Source of the DNA: Pelagimonas sp.
GTDB lineage: Bacteria > Pseudomonadota > Alphaproteobacteria > Rhodobacterales > Rhodobacteraceae
DNA length: 64,000 bases
NCBI GenBank assembly: GCA_025210455.1
Contig: JAOARQ010000002.1
Span: 124,001 to 188,000 of the forward strand
Direction: 5' to 3'
The position numbers and the translations under genes were made by a program. Shown piece after piece: positions 43,710 to 52,260 of this stretch (the stretch's first letter is position 1; every line of letters starts with the position of its first letter). The notes below the pieces were generated by a model, which made no database searches, was not told the origin of the DNA, and saw nothing but the letters and a program-made list of their open reading frames with translations.

Positions 43710-44521
43710 GTGTCATCCTGCGGCTTGGGTCGGGTCGGAAGAACATAGGCCCCGAAAGAAAACTTTCCGCGCTGACCGCCCGAGGCATCCTGCTTTTGCA
43801 TCCCCTGAGCCGTTGCGTTGATTTCTTCCAGCAGGGCCTGCGCCTTTTCATTCGCTTCGCGTGTCAGCCGTAATACTGAATCATCTGATAGATGTGAATA
43901 GCGTACGATCCTGTCAAAGTTGCGCGGCTGCCCCTCAGTCGCCAAAAGGTTCTGCGTGGCCGCCTGCAGATGTGACGACAAGGTGGCCTGATAGGCCGCC
44001 ACCTGCGCATCACTACCTGATTGCGGCAGGAAAGACTGGGTGAGCAGGCGGTAAACGCCCCCTTCGCTTTCCTCCACCACGCCCTGATCCAGCAACGCCT
44101 GCAACACCGTGCCCGGTGCCATATCTATGCGTGCCTTGCGGATCAGATTGTCAAAGCCCGGCGCAGTGTCATCCCCGCTGCGGGGCAGTTCACGTGCAGA
44201 TCCGTCTTCGGTCTGAAATTCGGGGGATGTGGCCCAATAGCTGATCGCCAGCGCCGCCGCAGAGACAGATTTTCGGCTGTCCTTATGGGGGGCATCACCG
44301 CGCAACCGTTTGACATCTTTACGATGCAGCCCGGTGCGAAGGCTAATCCGGCTATCGCTGACGGCGTCGCCATCACTGGCCACCACTGCATCCACCATCG
44401 CGCGCTTCATGGCTTCATGCGCGCCACCAATTGTGACGCCACGCGCCACCATGGCCTGGGCCAATGGCCCCAGCAAAGCCGACAAAGCGGTGCAAAACGG
44501 ATCGTTTGGATCTGATGACAT
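43706..44521 (-). CDS. DUF6502 family protein
   Basis: About 271 residues. The N-terminal third (LSALLGPLAQAMVARGVTIG, RISLRTGLHRKDVKRLRGD) looks like a winged-helix/HTH unit with a sporulation-regulator-like layout, and the helical remainder fits DUF6502. A DNA-binding role is a reasonable but unproven reading. It is divergent from the adenylate-forming operon, and the shared region has two A-tract inverted repeats, so autoregulation or control of that operon is possible. The frame is open 183 bases further upstream, but that segment shows no conserved residues. Confidence 0.75.
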   Translation of the reverse strand: MSSDPNDPFCTALSALLGPLAQAMVARGVTIGGAHEAMKRAMVDAVVASDGDAVSDSRISLRTGLHRKDVKRLRGDAPHKDSRKSVSAAALAISYWATSPEFQTEDGSARELPRSGDDTAPGFDNLIRKARIDMAPGTVLQALLDQGVVEESEGGVYRLLTQSFLPQSGSDAQVAAYQATLSSHLQAATQNLLATEGQPRNFDRIVRYSHLSDDSVLRLTREANEKAQALLEEINATAQGMQKQDASGGQRGKFSFGAYVLPTRPKPQDDT

Positions 44522-44563
44522 AAGCCCATCCCTAAGCGCGATCAGAGTCATACCACAAAAGAA

Positions 44564-44578
44564 TGGGAAAAAAACCCA
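44564..44578. repeat. A-tract inverted repeat, copy 1 (TGGG-A7-CCCA)
   Basis: Four-base arms around seven A residues, in the divergent region before the adenylate-forming gene; a near-identical copy starts 54 bases away, about five helical turns. Confidence 0.55.
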
Positions 44579-44617
44579 CGTATTTGTGAGGGCGCGTTCA
44601 AAGGTTGTGAAGTGCAA

Positions 44618-44632
44618 TGGAAAAAAAACCCA
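44618..44632. repeat. A-tract inverted repeat, copy 2 (TGG-A8-CCCA)
   Basis: Second copy of the element; both share AATGG(G)-A-run-CCCA. Regular spacing on the same DNA face suggests a protein-binding pair. Confidence 0.55.
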
Positions 44633-44686
44633 TTTATGCAAATTGGCATCCTCGAACCCATTCCGTGTCATCGACAGGAGACCCCG

Positions 44687-46306
44687 ATGCAAGACGTCAT
44701 TCACAGCTTTACCCCAGGCACCGAACCCTTTGCCCCCACACAGGAAACTCCGCTTTTGCCAGCGCTATCCGCGCTGAGCGCCGTTGACCAACAAAGGTTT
44801 CTTGATTTTGGCTGGGGCCCCGAAGTTGCGCCGCGTTTTGCGACCATGATCGCAGGGATCAATGCGCAGATGCGCCAGCAACCACAGGCGATTGCCGCTG
44901 AATGGGAAGGCGAAACCATCACCTATGGCGCATTGGATCGCGCGGCAAACCGGCTGGCCCATGTGCTGGCAGCGCAGGGTGTAACCCGTGGCGATGCGGT
45001 CTGCCTGTATCTGCGTCGTTCGATCCCGATGCTGGTGGGCATTGTGGCGATCATGCGTCTGGGGGCCGCCTATGTGCCGCAGCACGTGGGGGTCGCCCCC
45101 GAAGAAGGCATGCGCCACATCGCAAAAGTGACCAAGGCCAAGGTCATTCTGACCCTGCGCGAAATGATGGATCAGGTGCCGGTCGAAGATCAGGCGCTGT
45201 TTGCCATCGAAGATGTGATGGCAGACGAGACCCTGCCCGAAACTCCGGTAAGTGGTGACCACTATATTGCGCGGCCGCAGGACCGCGCGATTATTCTGTT
45301 CACCTCGGGCACCACTGGCGTACCCAATGGGGTGCAGGTCAGCCATGGCAACCTTGCCAATATCCTGTTGACCGCTCCCGGTGATCTGGGCATGCGCCCC
45401 GGATTGAAAGTAGGTCAGGTGCTGTCAATTGCCTTTGATATGGCCGCCTGGGAAACCCTTGGCGCGCTGTCCAACGGTGCTACGCTGGTGATCCGTGGCA
45501 AAAGCATTCAGGAAACCGCTGAAAAGGTGGACATCCTGATTGGTACCCCCTCTATCCTGACATCACTGGACGCATCGAAATGTCAGCAGGTGCAGGTGGC
45601 TGCGGTTGCAGGTGAGCCCTGCCCGCGCCCTCTGGCGGATAGCTGGTCGCAGTTCTGCACATTCTACAATTCCTGTGGCCCGACCGAAACCACCATCATC
45701 AACACCGCCGAGCCGCATTTTGCCGAAAAACCGGTGCTCTCCATTGGCCGCCCGACGCCGAACAACACTGTTTATGTGCTGGACGAAGACCTGCGTCCGC
45801 TGCCCATCGGCCAAAAGGGTGAAATGTGGGCGGGTGGCGATTGTGTGACGCTTGGCTACCTGGGCAATGAGGATCTGACCGCGGACCGCTACCGCCCCGA
45901 TCCTTTTCGCCCCGGTCATATGATGTTCCGCACCCGCGATCTGGGCCGCTGGACCGAAACCGGCGAGCTGGAACATTTCGGCCGGGTCGATGATCTGGTG
46001 AAAATTCGCGGCTTCCGGGTCGAACTGGATGGTGTCACCGCTGCGCTGGAAACCTCGGAATGCTGTCAGCAGGCCGTGACGCTCAAGTTTGACAACCGCA
46101 ATCTGGTCAGCTTTCTCAGCCCGGCCTCTGCCTGCCCCAAACGGGCCCTTTCCTCGGTCGAGGCGCGTTTGCCTTATTACTGCAAACCCTCGCTGGTGCT
46201 GACGCTGGATGACCTTCCCAAAACCCCACGCGGCAAGCTGGACAAACGCCTGCTGCTGAAAATGGCCGCTGAGGCCATCGAAACACAGGCGCTGGAGCTG
46301 AACTGA
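44687..46306 (+). CDS. Adenylate-forming enzyme (AMP-binding, NRPS A-domain-like, no carrier domain)
   Basis: About 539 residues of the ANL superfamily. Core motifs: ILFTSGTTGVPNGVQVSHGN (A3), YNSCGPTETTI (A5), GEMWAGGDCVTLGYLGN, RTRDLGRW (A7), GRVDDLVKIRGFRVEL (A8) and the C-terminal lysine in KTPRGKLDKRLLL (A10). It activates a carboxylic or amino acid as acyl-AMP. No thiolation domain follows, unlike a true NRPS module. CAGGAGA precedes the ATG. It is the first of three genes with overlapping or one-base junctions and resembles the fungal CpsA partner of TmpA. The substrate is unknown. Confidence 0.82.
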   Translation: MQDVIHSFTPGTEPFAPTQETPLLPALSALSAVDQQRFLDFGWGPEVAPRFATMIAGINAQMRQQPQAIAAEWEGETITYGALDRAANRLAHVLAAQGVTRGDAVCLYLRRSIPMLVGIVAIMRLGAAYVPQHVGVAPEEGMRHIAKVTKAKVILTLREMMDQVPVEDQALFAIEDVMADETLPETPVSGDHYIARPQDRAIILFTSGTTGVPNGVQVSHGNLANILLTAPGDLGMRPGLKVGQVLSIAFDMAAWETLGALSNGATLVIRGKSIQETAEKVDILIGTPSILTSLDASKCQQVQVAAVAGEPCPRPLADSWSQFCTFYNSCGPTETTIINTAEPHFAEKPVLSIGRPTPNNTVYVLDEDLRPLPIGQKGEMWAGGDCVTLGYLGNEDLTADRYRPDPFRPGHMMFRTRDLGRWTETGELEHFGRVDDLVKIRGFRVELDGVTAALETSECCQQAVTLKFDNRNLVSFLSPASACPKRALSSVEARLPYYCKPSLVLTLDDLPKTPRGKLDKRLLLKMAAEAIETQALELN

Positions 46307-47619
46307 TGACTATTCAAACGACCAATATCGACGCACCCCGCCACAACTGGCGGCGCGTCACCCGGCACCCCGCCTTTATGGAATATCGCCGCCTCGCTTT
46401 TCTGGTGGCGCTGGTCAATGCGGCGGTCTTTATCACCGGGCTGCAATCGGGCCGCTGGTTTGACGGGCAAAGCTTTGCCCTGAATGCCATCGCAGATATG
46501 GCGCTGATCAACCTATCGATGGGCATTCTGATCCGCCAGCAGCGGGTGGTGAATGCGCTGTTCTGGCTGGCCACCCGCATTCCCACATCCTGGCCGCTCT
46601 GGATGCGCTGGGGCGCGGGCAAAGTGTTCCACTTTGGCGGGCTGCATTCAGGTGGCACCGTCGCGGGTACGATCTGGTTTGGGTTCCTGCTGGTTGCCAT
46701 GGTGATGAACCGGGTGAACGGATCCACTGTGCCGTCTGATCTGACCATCGGTGCCAGCACCGCAATGGTTCTGTTGATGACGCTTATGGTGATTTCAGCG
46801 CTGGGGCCGATCCGCGCCAAGTTTCACAATACGTTTGAAGGCATTCACCGCTTTGTCGGCTGGACTGTGCTGGCGCTGTTCTGGGTACAGACCGTGTCGA
46901 TCACCCGCGACATGGGCCACAACCTGACAGAAAGCCCCGCTTTCTGGATGCTGTGCCTTATCACCCTGTCGATTGCTTCGCCCTGGCTGACAATGAAACG
47001 CGTCAATGTTGAGATCACCAAGCCGTCGAACCACGTGGTGATTGCCAAGTTTGACTATGGCGATACCCCTTTTGCAGGCAGTTCGAACTCAATTTCGCAT
47101 ACACCGTTTGGCCAGTACCACGCCTTTGCCAATATCCCCACACCCGGTGAAAGCGGCTATCGTCTTGCCATCAGCCGCGCGGGCGACTGGACCGGGGATT
47201 TCATCAATAACCCACCGGAACATGTCTGGGTAAAGGGCATCACCACCTCGGGTGTGGCCCGCATCGAAGAACTGTTCACCAAAGTTGTCTATGTCGGCAC
47301 CGGCTCTGGCATTGGCCCGATCCTGCCACACCTGCTGAAAGGCAAAGTACCCAACCGCCTGATCTGGTCCACACGCAGCCCCCGTGCCACCTATGGTGAT
47401 GCAATCGTGGATGAGATCGAAAGCCACACCGAAAGCCCGGTGATCTGGGATACGGATGCACAGGGCAAACCTGATCTGTCCACCCTCGCCCTACAGGCCG
47501 TGCGCGAAAGCGGTGCCGAAGCGGTGATCGTGATTTCGAACCAAAAGCTCACCCGCAAGGTGGTGCATGACATGGAAAGCCTTGGCATTCCCGCCTATGG
47601 CGCAATCTGGGACAGCTGA
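46306..47619 (+). CDS. TmpA-like integral membrane flavoreductase
   Basis: A 437-residue protein. The first half has six membrane segments with His-containing stretches (KVFHFGGLHSGG, KFHNTFEGIHRFVGW), as in ferric-reductase-like proteins that may bind heme. The soluble C-terminal half resembles FNR: a FAD-site region around QYHAFANIPTPGESGYRLAI and the NAD(P) motif VVYVGTGSGIGPILP. This is the layout of fungal TmpA, a membrane flavoprotein affecting Aspergillus development. The start codon overlaps the preceding stop by one base. Role: transmembrane or intramembrane electron transfer to an unknown acceptor. Confidence 0.72.
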   Translation: MTIQTTNIDAPRHNWRRVTRHPAFMEYRRLAFLVALVNAAVFITGLQSGRWFDGQSFALNAIADMALINLSMGILIRQQRVVNALFWLATRIPTSWPLWMRWGAGKVFHFGGLHSGGTVAGTIWFGFLLVAMVMNRVNGSTVPSDLTIGASTAMVLLMTLMVISALGPIRAKFHNTFEGIHRFVGWTVLALFWVQTVSITRDMGHNLTESPAFWMLCLITLSIASPWLTMKRVNVEITKPSNHVVIAKFDYGDTPFAGSSNSISHTPFGQYHAFANIPTPGESGYRLAISRAGDWTGDFINNPPEHVWVKGITTSGVARIEELFTKVVYVGTGSGIGPILPHLLKGKVPNRLIWSTRSPRATYGDAIVDEIESHTESPVIWDTDAQGKPDLSTLALQAVRESGAEAVIVISNQKLTRKVVHDMESLGIPAYGAIWDS

Positions 47620-47620
47620 G

Positions 47621-48385
47621 ATGTTTGAAACCATTGAAACACAGGTAGAGGGGCGGGTCGCACAGATCCGCTTCAACCGACCCGCACAGTTGAACGCGCT
47701 GAATTCTCAGGTCGAGGCCGAAGTACTGGAGGCCGCCACCGCTTTTGACGCGGATCCTGCCATCGGCTGTTTGATCCTGACGGGAAATGACCGTGCCTTT
47801 GCGGCGGGGGCAGATATCGCGGAACTGGCTGTGCAGGATTACAGTTCGATGCAGGCAGCGAACTTCTTTTCTGGCTGGGATAGGTTCGCCGCGCTGCGCA
47901 TTCCGAAACTGGCGGCAATCAATGGCTATGCGCTGGGTGGCGGCTGCGAAGTGGCGATGATGTGTGATGTGCTGCTGGCGTCAGAAAGCGCTCGTTTTGG
48001 TCAGCCAGAAATCAAGATCGGCTGCATTCCCGGCATCGGCGGCACCCAGCGCCTGACCCGGCTGGTCGGGCGGGCGCAGGCGATGGATATGATCCTGACC
48101 GGTCGCATGATCGACGCCGACGAAGCGCTGCGCATCGGACTGGTCAGCCGCATCGTCGCACAAGATGCGTTAGAGGCAACCGCCTGGGAGGTCGCTCAGA
48201 CCATCGCAGGTTATCCCGCCGATATTCTGCATATGGCGCGCGAAGCGGTGAATATGGCCGAAGAAACCGCGCTGTCCGCCGGGATCGCCCATGAGAGGCG
48301 CAGCTATCACGCGCTGTATGGCCTGCCCGCACAAAAGGAAGGCATGGCCGCCTTCATGGAAAAGCGCAAACCTCAGTTCAACTGA
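47621..48385 (+). CDS. Enoyl-CoA hydratase/isomerase family protein
   Basis: About 254 residues of the crotonase family: FNRPAQLNALNSQ, the oxyanion-hole strand AFAAGADIAEL, AINGYALGGGCEVAMMCDV, and catalytic Glu positions in GQPEIKIGCIPGIGGTQRLTR. The two catalytic glutamates of hydratases (E in PEIKIG and the Glu of the preceding helix) are kept, so hydration of enoyl-CoA is plausible. It starts one base after the TmpA-like stop, so all three proteins probably serve one pathway. A terminator follows. Confidence 0.9.
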   Translation: MFETIETQVEGRVAQIRFNRPAQLNALNSQVEAEVLEAATAFDADPAIGCLILTGNDRAFAAGADIAELAVQDYSSMQAANFFSGWDRFAALRIPKLAAINGYALGGGCEVAMMCDVLLASESARFGQPEIKIGCIPGIGGTQRLTRLVGRAQAMDMILTGRMIDADEALRIGLVSRIVAQDALEATAWEVAQTIAGYPADILHMAREAVNMAEETALSAGIAHERRSYHALYGLPAQKEGMAAFMEKRKPQFN

Positions 48386-48398
48386 GACTGGCAGATAA

Positions 48399-48429
48399 AA
48401 ACACGCGCCGAGATTCCCGGCGCGTGTTT
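48399..48429. terminator. Bidirectional terminator after the enoyl-CoA hydratase gene
   Basis: A twelve-base perfect stem AAACACGCGCCG/CGGCGCGTGTTT with a seven-base loop between convergent genes. Confidence 0.9.
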
Positions 48430-48433
48430 CACT

Positions 48434-50281
48434 TTAAAAGTTCAAAGCATAGCTGATCCGGGCAGTCACAGCATTGGTATCTGTTCCCAGCCCGCTTTTG
48501 CCCAGCTCCACCGAAAAACTGTCGCCATTGGTGAAGTCAAAATTTGTACCTAGGCTGACCCGCCCCGAAGTGCCCCCCGCAGCAAATTTCTGTCCGGTTG
48601 TCAGCACGCGGTCTTTGATATCCCAATAGTCAATCGCCAAGGTACCAAAAATCGTCATATCAAGACTGCGCGCGCCGAACTGCGCCTCGACCCCACGCGA
48701 AAACCCAAGGGCCGCCGAGGCAGAGGTGTAGCTGTCTTTGCGTCCGGCAACCACGGTGCCCGTGCTGTCTGTATAACCATCGCGATCCGACATCACATAG
48801 CCGATGCGCGCGCTTGGGGTCAGCGTCCAGCCTGCGGTGTCGAACGTGCGGCTGATTTCTGCGTCGATGGTTGAATAGCGCCGGTCATAGCTGCCGGTTG
48901 CACCCGCAATTGTGGTGTCATTGTCGCTGCGCTCATGGAAGACAGACAGCCCCCCGCGCAGATCACGCCCAAGATCAAACTTGGTATAGGCGCCAAAACC
49001 AAACCCTTTGGTTTCCAGCCGGGTGGCCGGGGTGGCCTGCGTGGTGTGCCCATTCAAGAAAGACACAAACCCACCCACATTCACGTTGTTTTCCAGCCGG
49101 TGCACAAATCCCAGCATCAGGTTCGAGGTGCGCCCATCGCGATCCCCCGCACCGCCAAGACGGCTGAAGGCTCCGCGCGCCCAAAGCTGAGTATTGCCAA
49201 AATTGTCCAAACCACGGCTTTGCGTCGACATGACAAAGTTATTCGCCAAAGCACTTTCGACGCGGGTTGTCAGCGCCCGATCCAACGCCAGTTGCCCTTC
49301 CGGGCTGAGCCGGACCTCATCCGCAAGAGTGAACGCAGCCCGGCCATTAGCAATTGCGATATATCCGGCTTGGGTTGCGATTGTGCGGGAAATGCCTTTG
49401 CGAATTTTTTCGCCGGCATATTTCGCATCCCGCGCGTCAACCGGCACATCCTGCGCAAGGCGGTAGACGCGTTCCGCTAGAATTTCTTCTGCTTGCTGCA
49501 ACGGCATTCCATTTTCTGTATCCCGATAGAACTGGCTTAGCGCCAGTTGCAAAGCAAAATTATGCACGCCGTCGGGAATACCAAGATCATTCGCACTGGA
49601 ATGAATTTCATCTTCGCGTTCTTCACGTATTCTGGCGGCGTCCAGTCGCGCTTCGACAATACGTTCAATCGCCTTGCGTTCATTGTAATCCAGAAAATCT
49701 GGCAGCGCCGCAGGGGAGGTGCTAGGCCGTCCGCGATCCAAGGCGTCTGACCCTGAATCCACCACGACGGCCTTGTCTTCGGCGCTGGGGCCTACTGTCT
49801 TTGATCGCCCGGATTCTGGGGTCGGTGTTACCGCAGGTGTGCTGGTTGTCCCTGTCGACGATCCACTGGTGGTGCCAGAAGAACAGGTCGCGGAAATCCC
49901 GGCGGGGCCAGTGCCGCCCGCCCGAATATCCGCTGAAACCGTCGCCGTTGTGGCCGATGTAAAAGTATGGCTGCGCGTTTGACTGCCTATCTCGCCGGAA
50001 AACAGCGTTGTCACACCCGTGATATCAAACAGGGAATTGCTGGCGCCGAAAATGGTCACAGTGATCGTATCCCCACTGGCAAAGGCCAGCGTACGGGTGA
50101 CCGTTGTCCCGGATCCGCCTGTGCCAACAGTCTGGTTAAAGACACCACTTTGAACCGCACTACATCCCGCAGCAGAAACCTGCGCCTGCGCGTCAGTGGC
50201 AAGAAGGCCCATTACGCCAAGGGGAACAGTTGCGATCAGGCTGTGCAGACCACGGCGAGAGAAGAGGCTGAGATGTTTCAT
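48434..50281 (-). CDS. Autotransporter outer-membrane beta-barrel protein
   Basis: About 615 residues: a signal peptide with an extended N region (SRRGLHSLIATVPLGVMGLL), a short beta-rich passenger, a Ser/Thr/Pro linker, a long charged helical segment (DYNERKAIERIVEARLDAAR and onward) and a C-terminal barrel of about 270 residues ending in ARISYALNF, the terminal aromatic needed for outer-membrane insertion. The passenger is far shorter than in typical autotransporters and lacks beta-helix repeats. It is probably a surface-exposed or adhesin-like protein. The ATG at 50281 is preferred over a TTG 12 bases upstream. Confidence 0.8.
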   Translation of the reverse strand: MKHLSLFSRRGLHSLIATVPLGVMGLLATDAQAQVSAAGCSAVQSGVFNQTVGTGGSGTTVTRTLAFASGDTITVTIFGASNSLFDITGVTTLFSGEIGSQTRSHTFTSATTATVSADIRAGGTGPAGISATCSSGTTSGSSTGTTSTPAVTPTPESGRSKTVGPSAEDKAVVVDSGSDALDRGRPSTSPAALPDFLDYNERKAIERIVEARLDAARIREEREDEIHSSANDLGIPDGVHNFALQLALSQFYRDTENGMPLQQAEEILAERVYRLAQDVPVDARDAKYAGEKIRKGISRTIATQAGYIAIANGRAAFTLADEVRLSPEGQLALDRALTTRVESALANNFVMSTQSRGLDNFGNTQLWARGAFSRLGGAGDRDGRTSNLMLGFVHRLENNVNVGGFVSFLNGHTTQATPATRLETKGFGFGAYTKFDLGRDLRGGLSVFHERSDNDTTIAGATGSYDRRYSTIDAEISRTFDTAGWTLTPSARIGYVMSDRDGYTDSTGTVVAGRKDSYTSASAALGFSRGVEAQFGARSLDMTIFGTLAIDYWDIKDRVLTTGQKFAAGGTSGRVSLGTNFDFTNGDSFSVELGKSGLGTDTNAVTARISYALNF

Positions 50282-50406
50282 TGATAAACTCAAATAGGAA
50301 TTTTTGGGGAAACCGCTGGAACAATTTACGCAGTGTCAACTTTTAACAGTTGGAGATTCGGTTCAAGTGCATACAGTTTGTTCCAACTCATTTTGCCTGG
50401 ACAACC

Positions 50407-51882
50407 ATGGCGCTATTGGCACACACACCCCCTACGCTTATGTGTCATGGCATGAGCTTACCACCCCATTTCATCGGCCCGATCCTTATCCTGGATGACC
50501 TGAAATCCGAGCAGATGCATATCGCTGCGTTGGTCGTTGCCCGGGGAACGCAGGTGCCAAAGGCACTGCTGACCGAACAGGGGCCTGTAGAGTTTGAGAA
50601 ATCCATAAGCTTTGCGCAGTTTTCCGTCTGGCGCGCGCGGTTTTCAGTGTCCGCCAACAGGCCCGCGTATTACGTATGGAATGATACGCGCTATGATCTG
50701 GCCTGCGATCTGGGCGATGATATGCGGCTGGCCTATGTGTCTTGCAATGGCGAAGAACACGGCGATATGGACCGAGACCCGCAAGAGCGCAATGTCATGT
50801 GGAACCGGCTGGTTCAACAGCATCGCAATGCGCCCTTCAGCCTGCTGATACAAGGCGGGGATCAGATCTATGCGGATGAAGTCACCGATAATCACCCGCT
50901 AAGCGTGGGCTGGCCTTTGGATGTGCCTCAGGATTGCTCAGAACAGGAACTGGCAGCGCTGTTCGATACGCTGCGCGAGGGCTTTGCCGAGCGCTATGTC
51001 GCGCTCTATGCACAGCCGGATTTCGCCTATCTGGCTGCGCGCGTGCCTTCGCTGATGCAATGGGATGATCATGATATCTGCGATGGCTGGGGGTCGCTGC
51101 CCGATCAGGCGACCAAATCCGGCATAGGTCAGACACTGTTTGCCGCCGCCCGTGAAACCGCGCTGATCTTTCAGCATGGCTGCACCGATGGCGATCTGCC
51201 CGCGCGGTTTTGTGACCCAAGCGGCACGGATCTCAGCTGGCATGTTGAAACAGACAGCCTGCGGCTGCTGGCCCCGGATCTGCGCAGTCAGCGCAGCATG
51301 ACCGAAATCATGGGGCCAACCGGCTGGCAGTTCATGGAAGAAATGGCCAGCGCCCCCGCTCCACAGCGCACGTTCTTTATATCAAGCGTACCGCTTTTGG
51401 GGCCGCGCCTGTCCTGGATCGAACGGGCGATGCGGCGCATTCCCGGCATTCAGAAATACGAAGACGATCTGCGCGACCAATGGCAAAGCCGCACCCACCG
51501 CGCCGCATGGTGCCGCATGTTGCGGCTGGTGCAAAAGATGGCCGCCCCGCCACAGGCGCAGATCACCGCCGTTTCCGGCGAAATCCATCTGGCGACGCGG
51601 GGGGAAATGCAGCTGTCTAACGACAAGATGCTGCATCAACTTGTGGCTTCAGGCATTACCCACCGTCCCCCACCCAAGGTCTGGGCGCGTATCCTGGGAA
51701 CATTGGCAGCCTTTGGCGAAGATCCCTTACCGGAGTCTCCGATCACCATCCGCCCGCTGCCCGGCCAGCGCCACCGCTATACAACGGAACGCAACGCGCT
51801 GACGCTTGTGCGGACAGATGGCAAATGGGCGGCACAATGGTTATTGGAACATTCCGGCCCGACACCACCGCTAAGCCTATAA
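50407..51882 (+). CDS. PhoD-like metallophosphoesterase
   Basis: About 491 residues with the PhoD-like fold: LAYVSCNGEEHG (start of the metal site), LLIQGGDQIYADEV (Asp ligand), PSLMQWDDHDICDGWGS (metal Asp/His with the family WDDHD) and AVSGEIHLATRG (GxxH ligand). The N terminus lacks a signal peptide, so it is probably cytosolic or exported by another route, unlike Tat-exported PhoD. It probably hydrolyses phosphodiesters or monoesters; the substrate is not evident. Several starts are possible; the chosen one has GGA seven bases upstream. Confidence 0.82.
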   Translation: MALLAHTPPTLMCHGMSLPPHFIGPILILDDLKSEQMHIAALVVARGTQVPKALLTEQGPVEFEKSISFAQFSVWRARFSVSANRPAYYVWNDTRYDLACDLGDDMRLAYVSCNGEEHGDMDRDPQERNVMWNRLVQQHRNAPFSLLIQGGDQIYADEVTDNHPLSVGWPLDVPQDCSEQELAALFDTLREGFAERYVALYAQPDFAYLAARVPSLMQWDDHDICDGWGSLPDQATKSGIGQTLFAAARETALIFQHGCTDGDLPARFCDPSGTDLSWHVETDSLRLLAPDLRSQRSMTEIMGPTGWQFMEEMASAPAPQRTFFISSVPLLGPRLSWIERAMRRIPGIQKYEDDLRDQWQSRTHRAAWCRMLRLVQKMAAPPQAQITAVSGEIHLATRGEMQLSNDKMLHQLVASGITHRPPPKVWARILGTLAAFGEDPLPESPITIRPLPGQRHRYTTERNALTLVRTDGKWAAQWLLEHSGPTPPLSL

Positions 51883-51935
51883 GCCGTTAACCACTGCTCT
51901 ATTGACAAGGCACGGGGGTTTCGCCAGCCTCACCA

Positions 51936-52112
51936 GTGATGGTTCTGGCACGCGTAAAGCAAGCTGGATGAAAAGGGAACACGGTGCGGTGCAAACCAAA
52001 TCCGTGACTGCCCCCGCAACTGTAAGCGGTGCACCCCCATTGGAACCACTGGAGCCTAGGCTCTGGGAAGGTTGGGGACAGCATCAGGCCGCAAGTCAGG
52101 AGACCTGCCATC
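51936..52112 (+). promoter_or_regulatory. Cobalamin riboswitch
   Basis: A full adenosyl/methyl-cobalamin aptamer: GGTTCTGGCAC arm, the core GGGAACACGGTG..CCGTGACTGCCCCCGCAACTGTAAGCGG, the GGAACCACTGG and CTGGGAAGG arms, and the B12 box GCAAGTCAGGAGACCTGCC (about 52091-52109). It precedes the BtuD-like gene by about 120 bases and normally represses its expression when cobalamin is plentiful. TTGACA at 51903 may be the -35 element. Confidence 0.95.
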
Positions 52113-52155
52113 ATCAATGAAACTCAAACCGGGCGGGGTGTCCCGGAAGGAGACC

Positions 52156-52260
52156 ATGATGGCTTTGATGGCATGTGCCGTGATCAGTTCTGGTGTCTTT
52201 CCTACCCCGCATAAACGCGGAGGGCGTGATGAACCGGAAAACACATATCAGCGCAGCTGA
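52156..52260 (+). CDS. Possible short leader ORF between the riboswitch and the ABC ATPase
   Basis: A 34-codon frame with two tandem ATGs, preceded by GGAAGGAGA, ends by overlapping the first 32 bases of the ATPase gene in another frame. Content: a hydrophobic start (MMALMACAVISSGVF) and a charged tail. It could be a leader peptide through which the riboswitch acts on translation of the downstream gene, or a chance ORF. No homologue is recognised. Confidence 0.35.
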   Translation: MMALMACAVISSGVFPTPHKRGGRDEPENTYQRS

